Below, in pieces: positions 7,933-16,858 of a stretch of 64,000 nt of DNA. The DNA is from Polaromonas sp. JS666. GTDB taxonomy: Bacteria; Pseudomonadota; Gammaproteobacteria; Burkholderiales; Burkholderiaceae_C. The stretch is from positions 1,736,001 through 1,800,000 of the forward strand of contig NC_007948.1 of NCBI RefSeq assembly GCF_000013865.1. The letters run 5' to 3'. Numbering within the stretch: the stretch's first letter is position 1; each line of letters begins with the position of its first letter. The position numbers and the translations under genes are program-made. Below the pieces are notes generated by a model. The model was not told the DNA's origin. It did no database searches and saw only the letters and a program-made list of their open reading frames with translations.

Positions 7933-8640
7933 ATGAACTTCACCAAACCCTTGCCAAAATTTGATCCCCGCAGCATCCCGGTGCTGGGCATCGATGACCA
8001 TCTTGCCGGGGTGCCGCTGGAGCGCCTCATGCCGCAGGCCTTGCGCGACCGCTTCCGGCATCCGCCGGTCTGGACGCCAGAGCACAGCGTCGAAAAGAAA
8101 TTTGCCGACCGTGAACCGGCTCTTGCGGCAGTGCTGCTGCCCCTGGTGATGCGGGACGAGCTCACCCTGCTGCTGACCGAGCGGGCGACCAACCTGTCTA
8201 CACATTCCGGCCAGATCGCGTTTCCGGGCGGCCGCACGGACGAGTCCGACCAGGATGCGGTGGACACCGCCCTGCGCGAAGCCCACGAGGAAATTGGCCT
8301 GCCACGCGACCATGTGGAGGTGCTTGGTACCCTGCCTACCTATGTCACGGGAACGGCCTTCATCATCACGCCGGTGGTGGCGCTGGTGAAACCTGGCTTC
8401 GGCTTGCAGCCCAACCCTGGGGAAGTGGCGGATGTTTTTGAGGTGCCGCTGGGTTACCTGATGAATCCCGCCCATCATCGCCGCCATGAGGTCGAATTTG
8501 ACGGCGTGCTTCGGCAGTGGCTCTCCATGCCTTACACCGAACTGGTGGGCGAGGCTGAGGGCAACGAATCGAGAGAGCGCTATATCTGGGGCGCCACGGC
8601 CGGCATGCTGCGCAACCTGTACCGCTTCCTGAGTGCGTAG
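7933..8640 (+). CDS. NUDIX CoA pyrophosphatase (NudL-like)
   Basis: 235 residues from ATG 7933. The coenzyme-A-hydrolase signature LLTERATNLSTHSGQIAFPGG is visible around residues 76-96, followed by the NUDIX helix ending ALREAHEEIGL, whose glutamates bind the catalytic metal. Members split CoA and its esters to 4'-phosphopantetheine and adenosine 3',5'-bisphosphate. A GTG at 7924 would add three residues. The stop TAG merges with a sequence resembling the end of the palindromic element at 34493. It is separated from rplS by a terminator and so is a new unit. Confidence 0.9.
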   Translation: MNFTKPLPKFDPRSIPVLGIDDHLAGVPLERLMPQALRDRFRHPPVWTPEHSVEKKFADREPALAAVLLPLVMRDELTLLLTERATNLSTHSGQIAFPGGRTDESDQDAVDTALREAHEEIGLPRDHVEVLGTLPTYVTGTAFIITPVVALVKPGFGLQPNPGEVADVFEVPLGYLMNPAHHRRHEVEFDGVLRQWLSMPYTELVGEAEGNESRERYIWGATAGMLRNLYRFLSA

Positions 8641-8662
8641 GGCCTGTTAACGCTATTTTCGG
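8638..8662. repeat. Solo end of a palindromic element
   Basis: TAGGGCCTGTTAACGC followed by TATTTTCGG resembles the terminal inverted repeat of the element at 34493-34664 (TAGGGCCTG-TCACCC). As there, the element's TAG coincides with the stop codon of the upstream gene. No inverted partner is found in the following 145 bases, so this is a relic or chance likeness. A hairpin CCCGCAC-GCCT-GTGCGGG follows at about 8716-8733. Confidence 0.4.
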
Positions 8663-8785
8663 TGGTGCGAACGTACTGAATCGGGTCGGGCGCCAATCCA
8701 GGCGCACGTCGCCGCCCGCACGCCTGTGCGGGTAAGGCGGGCAACAAAGCCTGCGCCCCGGTGCCAGACGCCGTTATGATTTGCC

Positions 8786-9814
8786 ATGAGCTTTTTTGCC
8801 GTTTTGTTTGCACTCATCATCGAACAGGCCCGGCCCCTGGCCCGCGGCAACTGGGTTCATGCCGGATTTCGGGGATGGGCGCGCTGGGCCAATCGCAGCC
8901 TGGATGCCGGCAAACCACACCATGGCTGGATTGCCTGGACGGTCGCGGTGGTGTTCCCCGCGCTCGCAACACTGCTGATTCACTGGCTGCTCTGGAGCAT
9001 CAACGCCTTGCTGGCCTTTGCGTGGAGTGTGGCGATTTTGTATGTCACGCTTGGCTTCAGGCAGTTCAGCCACTATTTCACCGACATACGTGACGCGCTG
9101 GACGATGGCGATGAAACCACCGCACGCGAGCTGCTGGCGCAGTGGCGCCAGGTGGATGCGAGTGAATTGCCGCGCAGTGAAATCGTCCGGCACGTCATTG
9201 AATACTCGGTGCTCGCCGCCCATCGCCATGTGTTTGGGGTGTTGGGCTGGTTTTCGGTGCTCGCCGCACTCGGCCTGGGGCCGGCCGGGGCGGTTTTTTA
9301 CCGCATGAGCGAGTTTGTGTCGCGTTACTGGATCTACAAAAGCAAGCGGGCGGAAGCCGCCGGTGAGGGCGCCAGCCCAGCGCTCCAGCAGGCGGCCACG
9401 CGTGCGTGGGGCATCATTGATTTTCTGCCGGCCCGCGTCACCTCGCTGGGGTTTGCGGTGGTGGGCAGTTTTGAAGATGCCATTGACGCCTGGCGCAGCT
9501 ACACCCAGCGCTTTCCCGCCAGTGCACCTGTAGCCTCCGAAAATCGCAACGACGGACTGATTCTTGCCGCCACGTCGGGCGCGGTGAATGTGCGGCTGGG
9601 TGGCGAAGCGCTTAAGACAGCATACTCGTCCGAGGCTTCCCGGGGCGGTGGGCTGGATGCCGAAGTGGTGGAAGGGCCTGGAATTATCGAGACCACGTCG
9701 GGCCGGGAACCGGAAGTGGCGCACCTGCGCAGCATTGTTGGCCTGGTGTGGCGCTCCGTGGTGCTGTGGATGGTGCTGCTTGCCTTGTTGACGTTGGCGC
9801 GCCTGCTGGGCTGA
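8786..9814 (+). CDS. CobD/CbiB-family membrane protein
   Basis: 342 residues with hydrophobic helices at about 3-20, 50-95 and 320-340. The opening MSFFAVLFALIIEQARPL and the segments FTDIRDALDDGDETTARELL and ARAWGIIDFLPARVTSLGFAVVG (here TRAWGI) follow the CobD/CbiB family. In cobalamin makers this enzyme attaches aminopropanol to cobyric acid. In Burkholderiales a divergent CobD-like protein is often encoded next to hisC, and no other cobalamin gene is seen here, so the role in B12 synthesis is unproven. It ends 18 bases before hisC. Confidence 0.8.
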   Translation: MSFFAVLFALIIEQARPLARGNWVHAGFRGWARWANRSLDAGKPHHGWIAWTVAVVFPALATLLIHWLLWSINALLAFAWSVAILYVTLGFRQFSHYFTDIRDALDDGDETTARELLAQWRQVDASELPRSEIVRHVIEYSVLAAHRHVFGVLGWFSVLAALGLGPAGAVFYRMSEFVSRYWIYKSKRAEAAGEGASPALQQAATRAWGIIDFLPARVTSLGFAVVGSFEDAIDAWRSYTQRFPASAPVASENRNDGLILAATSGAVNVRLGGEALKTAYSSEASRGGGLDAEVVEGPGIIETTSGREPEVAHLRSIVGLVWRSVVLWMVLLALLTLARLLG

Positions 9815-9832
9815 GCCGCGGATTCGAGTCGA

Positions 9833-10903
9833 ATGAATTCTTCACAGTCTTTCTGGAGCCCGGTGGTCAGAGACCTGGTGCCGTACACGCCGGGTGAGCA
9901 GCCCAACATTGCGGGCTTGATCAAGCTCAACACCAATGAAAACCCGTATCCGCCTTCTCCGGCTGCAGTGCGGGCTATCGCTGCCACGGCACAAGATGGC
10001 TTGCAGCTTTATCCCGATCCGCAAGCCACTTCGCTGCGTCAGGCCATCGCGGCGTACCACGGCATTGACGCTGCGCAGGTGTTTCCAGGCAATGGGTCAG
10101 ACGAGGTGCTTGCACACGCTTTTTTTGCGTTTTTCCAGCAAGATCAACCCATCCTGATGCCCGATATCACCTACAGTTTTTACAAGGTGTACTGTGGACT
10201 GTATGGCATTGCTTTCGAGGTCGTTCCCCTGGATGCTGCGATGCGCATTCAGGTGGCTGATTACCAGCGCGCTTGCGGCGGTGTGGTGATTGCGAACCCC
10301 AATGCGCCTACGGGCACGGGATTGCCGCTGGCGCAGATTGAAAAGTTGTTGCAACAGCACAGCCGGCGGACAGTGCTTGTGGACGAGGCCTATGTGGACT
10401 TTGGTGGTGAGAGTGCCATCGGCCTGATTGATCGTTATCCCAATCTGCTGGTGGTGCACACTTTGTCGAAGTCGCGCTCGCTGGCCGGTTTGCGGGTGGG
10501 GTTCGCCGCAGGGCAACGCCATTTAATAGAAGCGCTCGAACGTGTCAAAGACAGCTTCAACTCCTACCCGCTGGACCGTCTGGCGATTGCCGGTGCGGTG
10601 GCGGCCTACGAAGACAGGGCTCACTTTGAGAAAACACGGGCAGCCGTGATGCAGAGTCGGGAGCTTTTGAGCAGGCAATTGCAGGCATTGGGCTTTGAGG
10701 TGTTACCGTCACAAGCCAATTTTCTGATGGCCCGCCATGGGCAGTATGACGCTGCGGCGCTGGCAGCCCGCCTGCGTGAAAAAGGCATTTTGGCACGCCA
10801 TTTCAAGCTGCCGCGCATTGAGCAATACCTCCGTATCAGCGTAGGCACTCCGTTGCAATGTGAGGCACTGGTAGGCGCTTTGCGTGTACTGCTTGCCGCC
10901 TGA
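9833..10903 (+). CDS. hisC: Histidinol-phosphate aminotransferase (class I/II PLP enzyme)
   Basis: 356 residues. It contains [15 protein letters not shown] at the N-terminus, the NPNAPTG turn at about 155-161, the cofactor-aspartate region [10 protein letters not shown], and the PLP lysine in [16 protein letters not shown] near residue 213. HisC transaminates histidinol phosphate in histidine synthesis. The same fold includes CobC, the threonine-phosphate decarboxylase of cobalamin synthesis, and the CobD-like gene just upstream makes that alternative worth noting. The sequence looks more like ordinary HisC. Confidence 0.85.
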   Translation: MNSSQSFWSPVVRDLVPYTPGEQPNIAGLIKLNTNENPYPPSPAAVRAIAATAQDGLQLYPDPQATSLRQAIAAYHGIDAAQVFPGNGSDEVLAHAFFAFFQQDQPILMPDITYSFYKVYCGLYGIAFEVVPLDAAMRIQVADYQRACGGVVIANPNAPTGTGLPLAQIEKLLQQHSRRTVLVDEAYVDFGGESAIGLIDRYPNLLVVHTLSKSRSLAGLRVGFAAGQRHLIEALERVKDSFNSYPLDRLAIAGAVAAYEDRAHFEKTRAAVMQSRELLSRQLQALGFEVLPSQANFLMARHGQYDAAALAARLREKGILARHFKLPRIEQYLRISVGTPLQCEALVGALRVLLAA

Positions 10904-10913
10904 CGTCGGGTTT

Positions 10914-11888
10914 TCAGTATCGGGTCTGCGACAACTCCGCAAACAATTCGCCATACAAACGATAGCGGTTTGGGCTGATGCTGCTGGGCTTATCTGCCGA
11001 ATTCACTTCTGAAATCACGCCGCAGCCGGGCTCATGAAGATGCGTGCAGTTGTAGAACTTGCAGTTCTGTGCGTGCGCCTTGAGGTCGGGCATGTAGCCG
11101 GCCAGCTGCATCGGGTCGATGTGGTGCAGGCCGAACTCCTGAAAACCCGGCGAGTCGATGAGTGCCGTGGTCCTGGCGCTGTCCACCCAGTACAGCGTGG
11201 TGCTGGTGGTGGTGTGCTTGCCTGAGTTCAGCGCTTGTGAAATCTCGGCCGTCAGCACCCGGGCCTGCGGCACCAGAAGATTGGTGAGGCTGCTTTTCCC
11301 GGCTCCGGAGGGCCCGAGCACCAACGTCTTTTTGCCCTGCAGCAGTTCGATGAGCCTGGCGGACTGCGTTCCGTCGATGTCGGTGTCGGCTTCGGGCTGG
11401 GCTGCCTTGGGCTTGATGGCCAGCGGCAGCATCTGGTAGCCCATGGCGCGGTAAGGCGCCAGTTTGGTCCATGCGCGCTGGAACGGCTCGGTCAAGTCGC
11501 TTTTGTTCAAGGCAATGATGGGGGTGATGCGCTCGGCTTCAGCCGCGATCAGGGCCCGGGTCAGCTGGCTTTCCGAGAATTCGGGCTCAGCCGCGATCAG
11601 GATGAGCACCTGGTCCAGGTTGGCGGCAAACGACTTGGTGCGCATCTCGTCCTGCCGGTAAAACAGGTTGCTGCGCTCCTCGATTTTCTCGATGGTGCCT
11701 TCATCCTGTGAGGGCAGCCAGCGTATGCGGTCACCGACCACGGCCTGGCTTTTCTTGCCGCGCGGGTGGCAAATCACGCGTTCGCCCGACTCGGTTTCCA
11801 CCAGCACATGGCGGCCAAAACCGGCCACCACCAGACCTGGCCGGGTGCCCGAGACCGGCACCGCCCAGGCGCGGGCCGGTTTGCTCAA
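10914..11888 (-). CDS. rsgA: Ribosome small-subunit-dependent GTPase RsgA
   Basis: 324 residues. The N-terminal OB fold is followed by a circularly permuted GTPase: NKSDL comes before the P-loop GPSGAGKSSL, then DSPGFQEFGL. A zinc-binding C-terminus has CKFYNCTHLHEPGCGV. RsgA checks the decoding centre late in 30S assembly. The start is an uncommon TTG at 11888, overlapping the stop of phhB as TTGA, so translation is coupled. It is the last gene of the M48-phhB-rsgA operon. Confidence 0.95.
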   Translation of the reverse strand: MSKPARAWAVPVSGTRPGLVVAGFGRHVLVETESGERVICHPRGKKSQAVVGDRIRWLPSQDEGTIEKIEERSNLFYRQDEMRTKSFAANLDQVLILIAAEPEFSESQLTRALIAAEAERITPIIALNKSDLTEPFQRAWTKLAPYRAMGYQMLPLAIKPKAAQPEADTDIDGTQSARLIELLQGKKTLVLGPSGAGKSSLTNLLVPQARVLTAEISQALNSGKHTTTSTTLYWVDSARTTALIDSPGFQEFGLHHIDPMQLAGYMPDLKAHAQNCKFYNCTHLHEPGCGVISEVNSADKPSSISPNRYRLYGELFAELSQTRY

Positions 11889-12205
11889 GTGAGCAGGGCG
11901 TCAACCTTGGACGCGCAGAAGAAGTCGCTGGCGGAAATGCCGTTTACATCGTGCGTGTTGAAGCGGACCGTGCATTTGCTGTAACTCACCGCCAGGTCGG
12001 GGTGATGGTCTTCGGCATGGGCAATGAAGGCCAGCGCGTTCACAAAGGCTATGGTTTCGTAGTAGTTCTTGAAGCTAAAGGTCTTTTCCAGCGCGCCATC
12101 GATCAGTCGCCAGCCCAGTGGCTGTTCGCCATTGAGCTTGCTCAGTTGCGTGACGATTTCCGTGGCGCTCAGGGCACGGCGGTTTTGATGTACGGGATGG
12201 CTCAT
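11885..12205 (-). CDS. phhB: Pterin-4a-carbinolamine dehydratase
   Basis: 106 residues with the family signature EDHHPDLAVSYSKCTVRFNTHDVNGIS, which holds the two catalytic histidines and the distal H and D. The enzyme dehydrates 4a-hydroxytetrahydrobiopterin to recycle the cofactor of aromatic amino-acid hydroxylases. No such hydroxylase is in the window, so the physiological substrate here is not shown. Both ends overlap neighbours by four bases (ATGA with the M48 gene, TTGA with rsgA). Confidence 0.92.
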   Translation of the reverse strand: MSHPVHQNRRALSATEIVTQLSKLNGEQPLGWRLIDGALEKTFSFKNYYETIAFVNALAFIAHAEDHHPDLAVSYSKCTVRFNTHDVNGISASDFFCASKVDALLT

Positions 12206-13491
12206 GATGCTGCGCTTTGGGTTGAAGGGTTCATACGCCCCAGCCGCTCGGAGGCGGGCGGGTGCGAGTAATAAAACTTCACAAACACCGGGTCGGGCGT
12301 GAGGGTGCTGGCGTTGTCCTGGTAGAGCTTGAGCAGGGCACTTTGCAGATCCTTGCCGTCCGTTTGCGCAATCGCGTAGGCGTCGGCCTCGAACTCATGC
12401 TTGCGCGAGAACTGCGCGAACAGCGGCGAGACAAAAAAACTGAACAGCGGAACCACCAGCATGAACAACAGCAGGGCCAGCGCGTCGTTGGTCCCGGTCA
12501 TGCTCGGCCGCACGCCCAGGCCGGTATAAAACCAGACCTGGGATGACAGCCATCCCAGCAGTGCAAAACCGGCCAGGCTCAGGGCAAACATCGCGACGAT
12601 GCGCTTGATGATGTGTTTGTGCTTGAAGTGACCCAGTTCATGGGCCAGTACCGCGTCGACCTCGCCGGGGCTCAGTTGCTTGAGCAGGGTGTCATAAAAG
12701 ACCACGCGCTTGGCCGCGCCAAAGCCGGTGAAGTAGGCGTTGGCGTGGGCCGAGCGTTTGCTGCCATCCATCACGAAAAGCCCCTTGGCCGCAAAGCCGC
12801 AGCGCTGCATCAATGCCGTCACCCGCGCCTTCAGCACTTCGTCTTCGAGTGGTTTGAACTTGTTAAAGAGTGGTGCGATCACGGTGGGGTAGAGCACCAG
12901 AACCAGCAGGTTGAAAGCCATCCACACCCCCCAGGCCCACAGCCACCACCAGTTGCCGGCGCTGCCCATCAGCCAGAGGATCAGCGCCACAATTGGCAGG
13001 CCGATGACAGCGCCGACCAGCGTGGACTTCACCAGGTCCGTCAGCCAGAGCCGCAAGGTCATTTTGTTGAAGCCGAAGCGTTCTTCAATCCTGAAGGTGC
13101 TGTACAGGGTAAAAGGCAAATCCAGCAGTCCGCTGATGACGCCGAAGGCCGCCAGCAGGGCAAGCTGGGGCACCAGGCTGCCATAGGCTGCCAGGCCAGA
13201 GTGGAGCAGCGCCTGATTGAGCGCATCGATGCCGCCCAGCAGCGTCCAGCCCAGCAGCAAGGCGGCGGCGAACGCCGTCTCCAGCATGCCGAAGCGCGCT
13301 TTGGCGACGGTGTAGTCGGCTGCCTTCTGGTGCGCCTCCAGTGAAATGGTGGCTGCAAACGCCGCGGGCACGCTGCTTCGGTGCCGCATCACATGGTGTA
13401 TTTGCCGCGACGCCAGATAGAACCTGACCAGCAACCCGATCACCAGCAAGGCGGCAAACACCAGGGTAAAGACAAGTGAATAGTCGGTCAT
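12202..13491 (-). CDS. M48-family zinc metallopeptidase (Ste24/CAAX-protease-like)
   Basis: 429 residues with several membrane helices in the first 200 residues (for example LVFTLVFAALLVIGLLVRFYL). The zinc motif HELGH lies in VLAHELGHFKHKH at about residue 287, and a second glutamate ligand is in KHEFEADAYA at about 373. Family members cut proteins or peptides at the inner membrane on the cytoplasmic side. It is the first gene of an operon with phhB and rsgA, divergent from orn. No prenylation substrate is expected in bacteria, so its target is unknown. Confidence 0.92.
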   Translation of the reverse strand: MTDYSLVFTLVFAALLVIGLLVRFYLASRQIHHVMRHRSSVPAAFAATISLEAHQKAADYTVAKARFGMLETAFAAALLLGWTLLGGIDALNQALLHSGLAAYGSLVPQLALLAAFGVISGLLDLPFTLYSTFRIEERFGFNKMTLRLWLTDLVKSTLVGAVIGLPIVALILWLMGSAGNWWWLWAWGVWMAFNLLVLVLYPTVIAPLFNKFKPLEDEVLKARVTALMQRCGFAAKGLFVMDGSKRSAHANAYFTGFGAAKRVVFYDTLLKQLSPGEVDAVLAHELGHFKHKHIIKRIVAMFALSLAGFALLGWLSSQVWFYTGLGVRPSMTGTNDALALLLFMLVVPLFSFFVSPLFAQFSRKHEFEADAYAIAQTDGKDLQSALLKLYQDNASTLTPDPVFVKFYYSHPPASERLGRMNPSTQSAAS

Positions 13492-13526
13492 GATTCGCAG
13501 TTTAGGCTATCGGCGAGAATCGGGAG

Positions 13527-14090
13527 ATGCCTGAAATTGAATCCACACTCAAAAAATCCGACCAGAACCTTGTCTGGCTTGACTGCGAAATGACCGGCCT
13601 GGACCCGGAAAAAGAACGGCTGATCGAAATTGCAGTGGTCGTCACCGGGCCGCAGCTCACGCCGCGCATCGAAGGCCCGGTACTGGCCATTCACCAGTCC
13701 GACGAGCTGCTGGACCAGATGGACAACTGGAACAAGGGCACGCACGGCCGCAGCGGGCTGATTGACAAGGTCAAGGCCAGCACGGTCACCGAGGAGGCTG
13801 CGGAGGCCCAGTTGCTGGCGTTTTTGGCCCAGTACGTACCCAAGGGCGGATCGCCCCTGTGCGGCAACAGCATCAGCCAGGACCGCCGTTTTCTGGTCAA
13901 GTACATGCCGAAGCTGGAAGCGTTTTTGCACTACCGCAATGTCGATGTCAGCACGTTCAAGGAGCTGGCCAAACGCTGGCGACCCGAGGTCTATAACAGT
14001 TTCAAGAAACGCCAGAGCCACACCGCCCTGGCCGATGTGCATGAATCGATTGACGAGCTGGAACACTACCGGCAGCATTTTTTGAAGTGA
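13527..14090 (+). CDS. orn: Oligoribonuclease
   Basis: 187 residues of the DEDDh exonuclease class. [12 protein letters not shown] near residue 18 carries the D-x-E metal site, [12 protein letters not shown] holds the second acidic motif, and [14 protein letters not shown] gives the final H and D. The enzyme degrades 2- to 5-base RNAs and pGpG in the cytoplasm. GGGAG precedes the start by a few bases. It is divergent from the M48 peptidase with a 35-base gap, so the two promoters must overlap. Confidence 0.97.
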   Translation: MPEIESTLKKSDQNLVWLDCEMTGLDPEKERLIEIAVVVTGPQLTPRIEGPVLAIHQSDELLDQMDNWNKGTHGRSGLIDKVKASTVTEEAAEAQLLAFLAQYVPKGGSPLCGNSISQDRRFLVKYMPKLEAFLHYRNVDVSTFKELAKRWRPEVYNSFKKRQSHTALADVHESIDELEHYRQHFLK

Positions 14091-14238
14091 TTCTTCAAGC
14101 GATTTCTGGCCATTTTCCGCGCAATGACGGAATTCGTAGCTCCTGAAATAATAGCAAACAGCCTGGCGAGCGCCTCCCGTGGAAAGCCGTAATGGCCTTG
14201 GTTGAGGCAGGGGACTGGTAGAAACCCGTAAACCAGGC

Positions 14239-14244
14239 TATAAT
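14239..14244 (+). promoter_or_regulatory. -10 box and long leader upstream of the DEAD-box helicase
   Basis: The gap 14091-14468 has no gene. It holds a perfect TATAAT followed by CAAAGGCTT, as before rplS. Transcription from here would give a leader of about 220 bases before the helicase ATG, long enough for structure or cold-responsive control; that is inference. No clear -35 at 16-18 bp. Confidence 0.55.
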
Positions 14245-14468
14245 CAAAGGCTTGCAGTTGCACAGGGTGCGCTGCATTTGTACATCTACCTCACACTTTT
14301 GGACTCTACCGACAGAGTCACCGCTTCAGGCTGATTCGCCTGAACCGCATATTCGTTTGATGGTTGGTGTTTTATTAACCATGAACGAATCCTCTCGCAT
14401 CGCGGGGGGTGAAGTTTCCTGTCCTTCGCCAACAAGGCGTTGCGCACAGGTGATGATTGAGAATAAAC

Positions 14469-16343
14469 ATGACTGACTCTTTTGAGGCTCGCGGCGACTT
14501 TTTGCCTGAAGCAAACACCGATACCGACATCCTGGGCGTTCCGGACTTTTCCGATGCTCCCGCCGCTGCCGTGGCTACTTCGCTGGACGCCGTTGCACCC
14601 CAACCCAACGGTTTCGTGAAGCTGGGCCTGGCCAAGGAACTGCTGCAGGCCGTGGCCGACATGGGTTTTACCCAGCCGACCGCTGTGCAACTCGCCACCA
14701 TCCCCAAGGCCATGCAAGGCCTGGACGCTGACGGCGCCGACCCGAAAGCCAAATTCACCGACCTGCTGGTTTCCAGCCAGACCGGCAGCGGCAAGACCGC
14801 CGCCTTCCTGCTGCCCGTGCTGCACACTCTGCTGATGCAGCAGGAAGAAGCCGAGCGCCAGGAACGCGCTGAATTTGAACGCCTGAGCGCGGAAGCCATC
14901 GCCAAGGGCGAAGCCCCTCCGAAAAAGCCCAAGCGCAAAGATCCGACCAATGCCCGCAACTTCAAGGCCGCCACCCCCGGCGCGCTGATTTTGTGCCCAA
15001 CGCGCGAACTGGCCCAGCAAGTCTGCGCCGACGCCATTGACCTGGTTCGCCATTGCCGCGGCCTGCGCATCGCCAACGTGGTGGGTGGCATTCCTTACCA
15101 GCTGCAGATTGCCAAGCTGCAAAACGCCAACCTGGTGGTGGCCACGCCAGGCCGCCTGCTGGACCTGCAGCGCAGCATGCAGATCAAGCTCGACCAGGTG
15201 CAGTTCCTGGTGGTCGACGAAGCCGACCGCATGCTGGACCTCGGCTTTGCCGATGACCTGACCGAGGTCAACCAGCTCACCATTGAGCGCAAGCAGACCA
15301 TGATGTTCAGCGCCACGTTTGCGCCGCGCATCATGCAGCTGGCCACGCGCGTCATGCGCACGCCGCAGCGCGTCGAGATCGATTCGCCGCACGAAAAGCA
15401 CACGTCCATCACGCAGTCACTGCTGTGGGCCGACAACATGACGCACAAGCGCAAGCTGCTGGATCATCACCTTCGCGACACCACCATGAACCAGTCCATC
15501 GTGTTTGCCTGCACCCAGGTGGAATGTGATGGCCTGGCCAATGACCTGGTGCAAGAGGGCTTCAGCGCCGTGGCACTGCATGGTGCCCTGGGCCAGGGTC
15601 TGCGCAATCGCCGCCTGATGGCTTTCCGCGATGGCCGGGTGCAGGTTCTGGTTGCCACCGATGTGGCCGCCCGCGGCCTGGACGTGCCCACCATCACCCA
15701 CGTGATCAACTACGGCCTGCCGATGAAAGCCGAAGACTATGTGCACCGCATTGGCCGTACCGGCCGTGCCGGCCGCGAAGGTCAGGCGATCACCATTGCC
15801 GAGTTCCGTGATCGCCGCAAGATCCAGGACATAGAGCACTACATGCAGCAAAACCTCAAGCCCAGCGTGATTGCCGGTCTGGAGCCGCAGCAGCGTTTTG
15901 CACCGACGTCCGAGCGTCCGCGCGGCAATTTCGGTGGTGATCGCGGTGGTCGCAGCTTTGGCGGCGGCGGCGGTGGTGGCTACGCAGGCCGCAAGCCGTC
16001 CGGCGGCTTTGGCGGTGGTTCGGGTGGTGGGTTTGGCGGCAACCGCGATGACCGCGGCGGCTCCTTCCCGGCGCGTCCTGCGCCGCAGGGCAACGGGTAT
16101 GCCGACCGCACCAGTTTCAATGATCGCGGCCCACGCCGTCAGGACGACCGCGGCTTTGGTAACAACAGCGCTGGCTTCACGCCGCGCGATGACCGCAACT
16201 TTGGCGCCCGCAATGAAGGCTTTGCGCCACGCGCTGACTTTGCGAACCGCAAACCCGCGTTCGCCAAGCCTGCGGGCAAGGTGTTTGTGCCACGCGATGC
16301 CGCCAAGAAGGCGGGTAAGTTTGCCAAACCGGCTCGTGACTGA
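14469..16343 (+). CDS. rhlE: DEAD-box ATP-dependent RNA helicase, RhlE type
   Basis: 624 residues from ATG 14469. It shows the Q motif FTQPTAVQ, P-loop SQTGSGKT, PTRELAQQV, DEAD box VVDEADRMLD, SAT, and the C-terminal HRIGRTGRAGREGQ. Residues from about 480 on form a low-complexity tail rich in G, R, D and F with RGG-like repeats and a basic KKAGKFAKPARD end, as in RhlE-type helicases that bind RNA nonspecifically. An insertion of about 15 residues (LDADGADPKAKFTD) precedes the P-loop and a charged insert rich in E and K follows it. Role inferred: RNA remodelling in ribosome assembly, decay or cold growth. Confidence 0.92.
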   Translation: MTDSFEARGDFLPEANTDTDILGVPDFSDAPAAAVATSLDAVAPQPNGFVKLGLAKELLQAVADMGFTQPTAVQLATIPKAMQGLDADGADPKAKFTDLLVSSQTGSGKTAAFLLPVLHTLLMQQEEAERQERAEFERLSAEAIAKGEAPPKKPKRKDPTNARNFKAATPGALILCPTRELAQQVCADAIDLVRHCRGLRIANVVGGIPYQLQIAKLQNANLVVATPGRLLDLQRSMQIKLDQVQFLVVDEADRMLDLGFADDLTEVNQLTIERKQTMMFSATFAPRIMQLATRVMRTPQRVEIDSPHEKHTSITQSLLWADNMTHKRKLLDHHLRDTTMNQSIVFACTQVECDGLANDLVQEGFSAVALHGALGQGLRNRRLMAFRDGRVQVLVATDVAARGLDVPTITHVINYGLPMKAEDYVHRIGRTGRAGREGQAITIAEFRDRRKIQDIEHYMQQNLKPSVIAGLEPQQRFAPTSERPRGNFGGDRGGRSFGGGGGGGYAGRKPSGGFGGGSGGGFGGNRDDRGGSFPARPAPQGNGYADRTSFNDRGPRRQDDRGFGNNSAGFTPRDDRNFGARNEGFAPRADFANRKPAFAKPAGKVFVPRDAAKKAGKFAKPARD

Positions 16344-16455
16344 GCGGTTGATCAGCCTTTACAGCGCCTGAACAAAGAAAGGCCGCTGCGAACCGCAAGC
16401 TATACCGTGTAAAAGCTGTACTAATAGCGCGTGAGTGAGTGATTTCGGGGTTTTC

Positions 16456-16465
16456 CTAATAGTAA
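16456..16465 (+). repeat. Candidate left attachment repeat of the GMT island (CTAATAGTAA)
   Basis: The same 10 bases occur at 25517-25526, just outside the other end of the GMT gene block. A shorter CTAATAG also sits at 16421 and 25457. A chance 10-base match between two flanks of about 500 bases has a probability of roughly one in four, so this is only a candidate. Confidence 0.35.
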
Positions 16466-16472
16466 GCCAACT

Positions 16473-16503
16473 AAAAGCCGCCGAGAAATCTGCGGCTTTT
16501 TTT
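16473..16503 (+). terminator. Intrinsic terminator downstream of rhlE
   Basis: Stem AAAAGCCGC (16473-16481) / GCGGCTTTT (16492-16500), a 10-base loop and a run of seven T. It probably ends rhlE transcription. Confidence 0.85.
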
Positions 16504-16858
16504 AAGAGTCTCGGGGCACTGCCCCCAACCCCAAGTTCACTAACTCCCGGCGCTGTGCGCCGCCTCCTCTACACGAGGGGCACCGAAGGTGGCGCGTATT
16601 CCAGTCCTTCCTGAGCAGGCAATCCAGTACGCCTTGATCAGCCAGCCTGACGCGGACTGCGCAAGCAGTCCGATCGATCTGATCAAGCGCCTAGTCCCTC
16701 ATCTGTTCTTGCTGGACTTCACAGCCCGATCGATTCATCATCAATCCGATCCATCAAATGCCGGGGCTGGACACCTAGGTGCGGACGCTGGTTATGACTT
16801 TTATCCGGGCGCGTCAGCAGCAATCGTCCTGACGTAGCCGGCCTGTCAGTTGCTAGGG
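16504..16858. other. Non-coding spacer with nested hairpins at the GmtX-hydrolase end of the island
   Basis: No convincing gene. It holds GGGGCA-C-TGCCCC, CGGCGC-TGT-GCGCCG, and a nested structure: CTTGATCAG (16633-16641) pairs with CTGATCAAG (16679-16687) around a perfect hairpin CGGACTGC-GCAA-GCAGTCCG (16653-16672) with a GNRA-type loop. It could be an element end, a structured RNA, or a terminator region for the minus-strand operon. The ends do not match an integron attC consensus. Confidence 0.4.

Noticed and set aside
16589..16837. Open frame of 82 codons on the plus strand at the island edge
   Set aside because: It crosses the nested hairpins, has no ribosome site and no recognisable similarity.
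16504..16858. Integron attC-like site at the end of the island (GTTAAAT present)
   Set aside because: No complementary RYYYAAC partner with the right spacing, and no integron integrase in the window.
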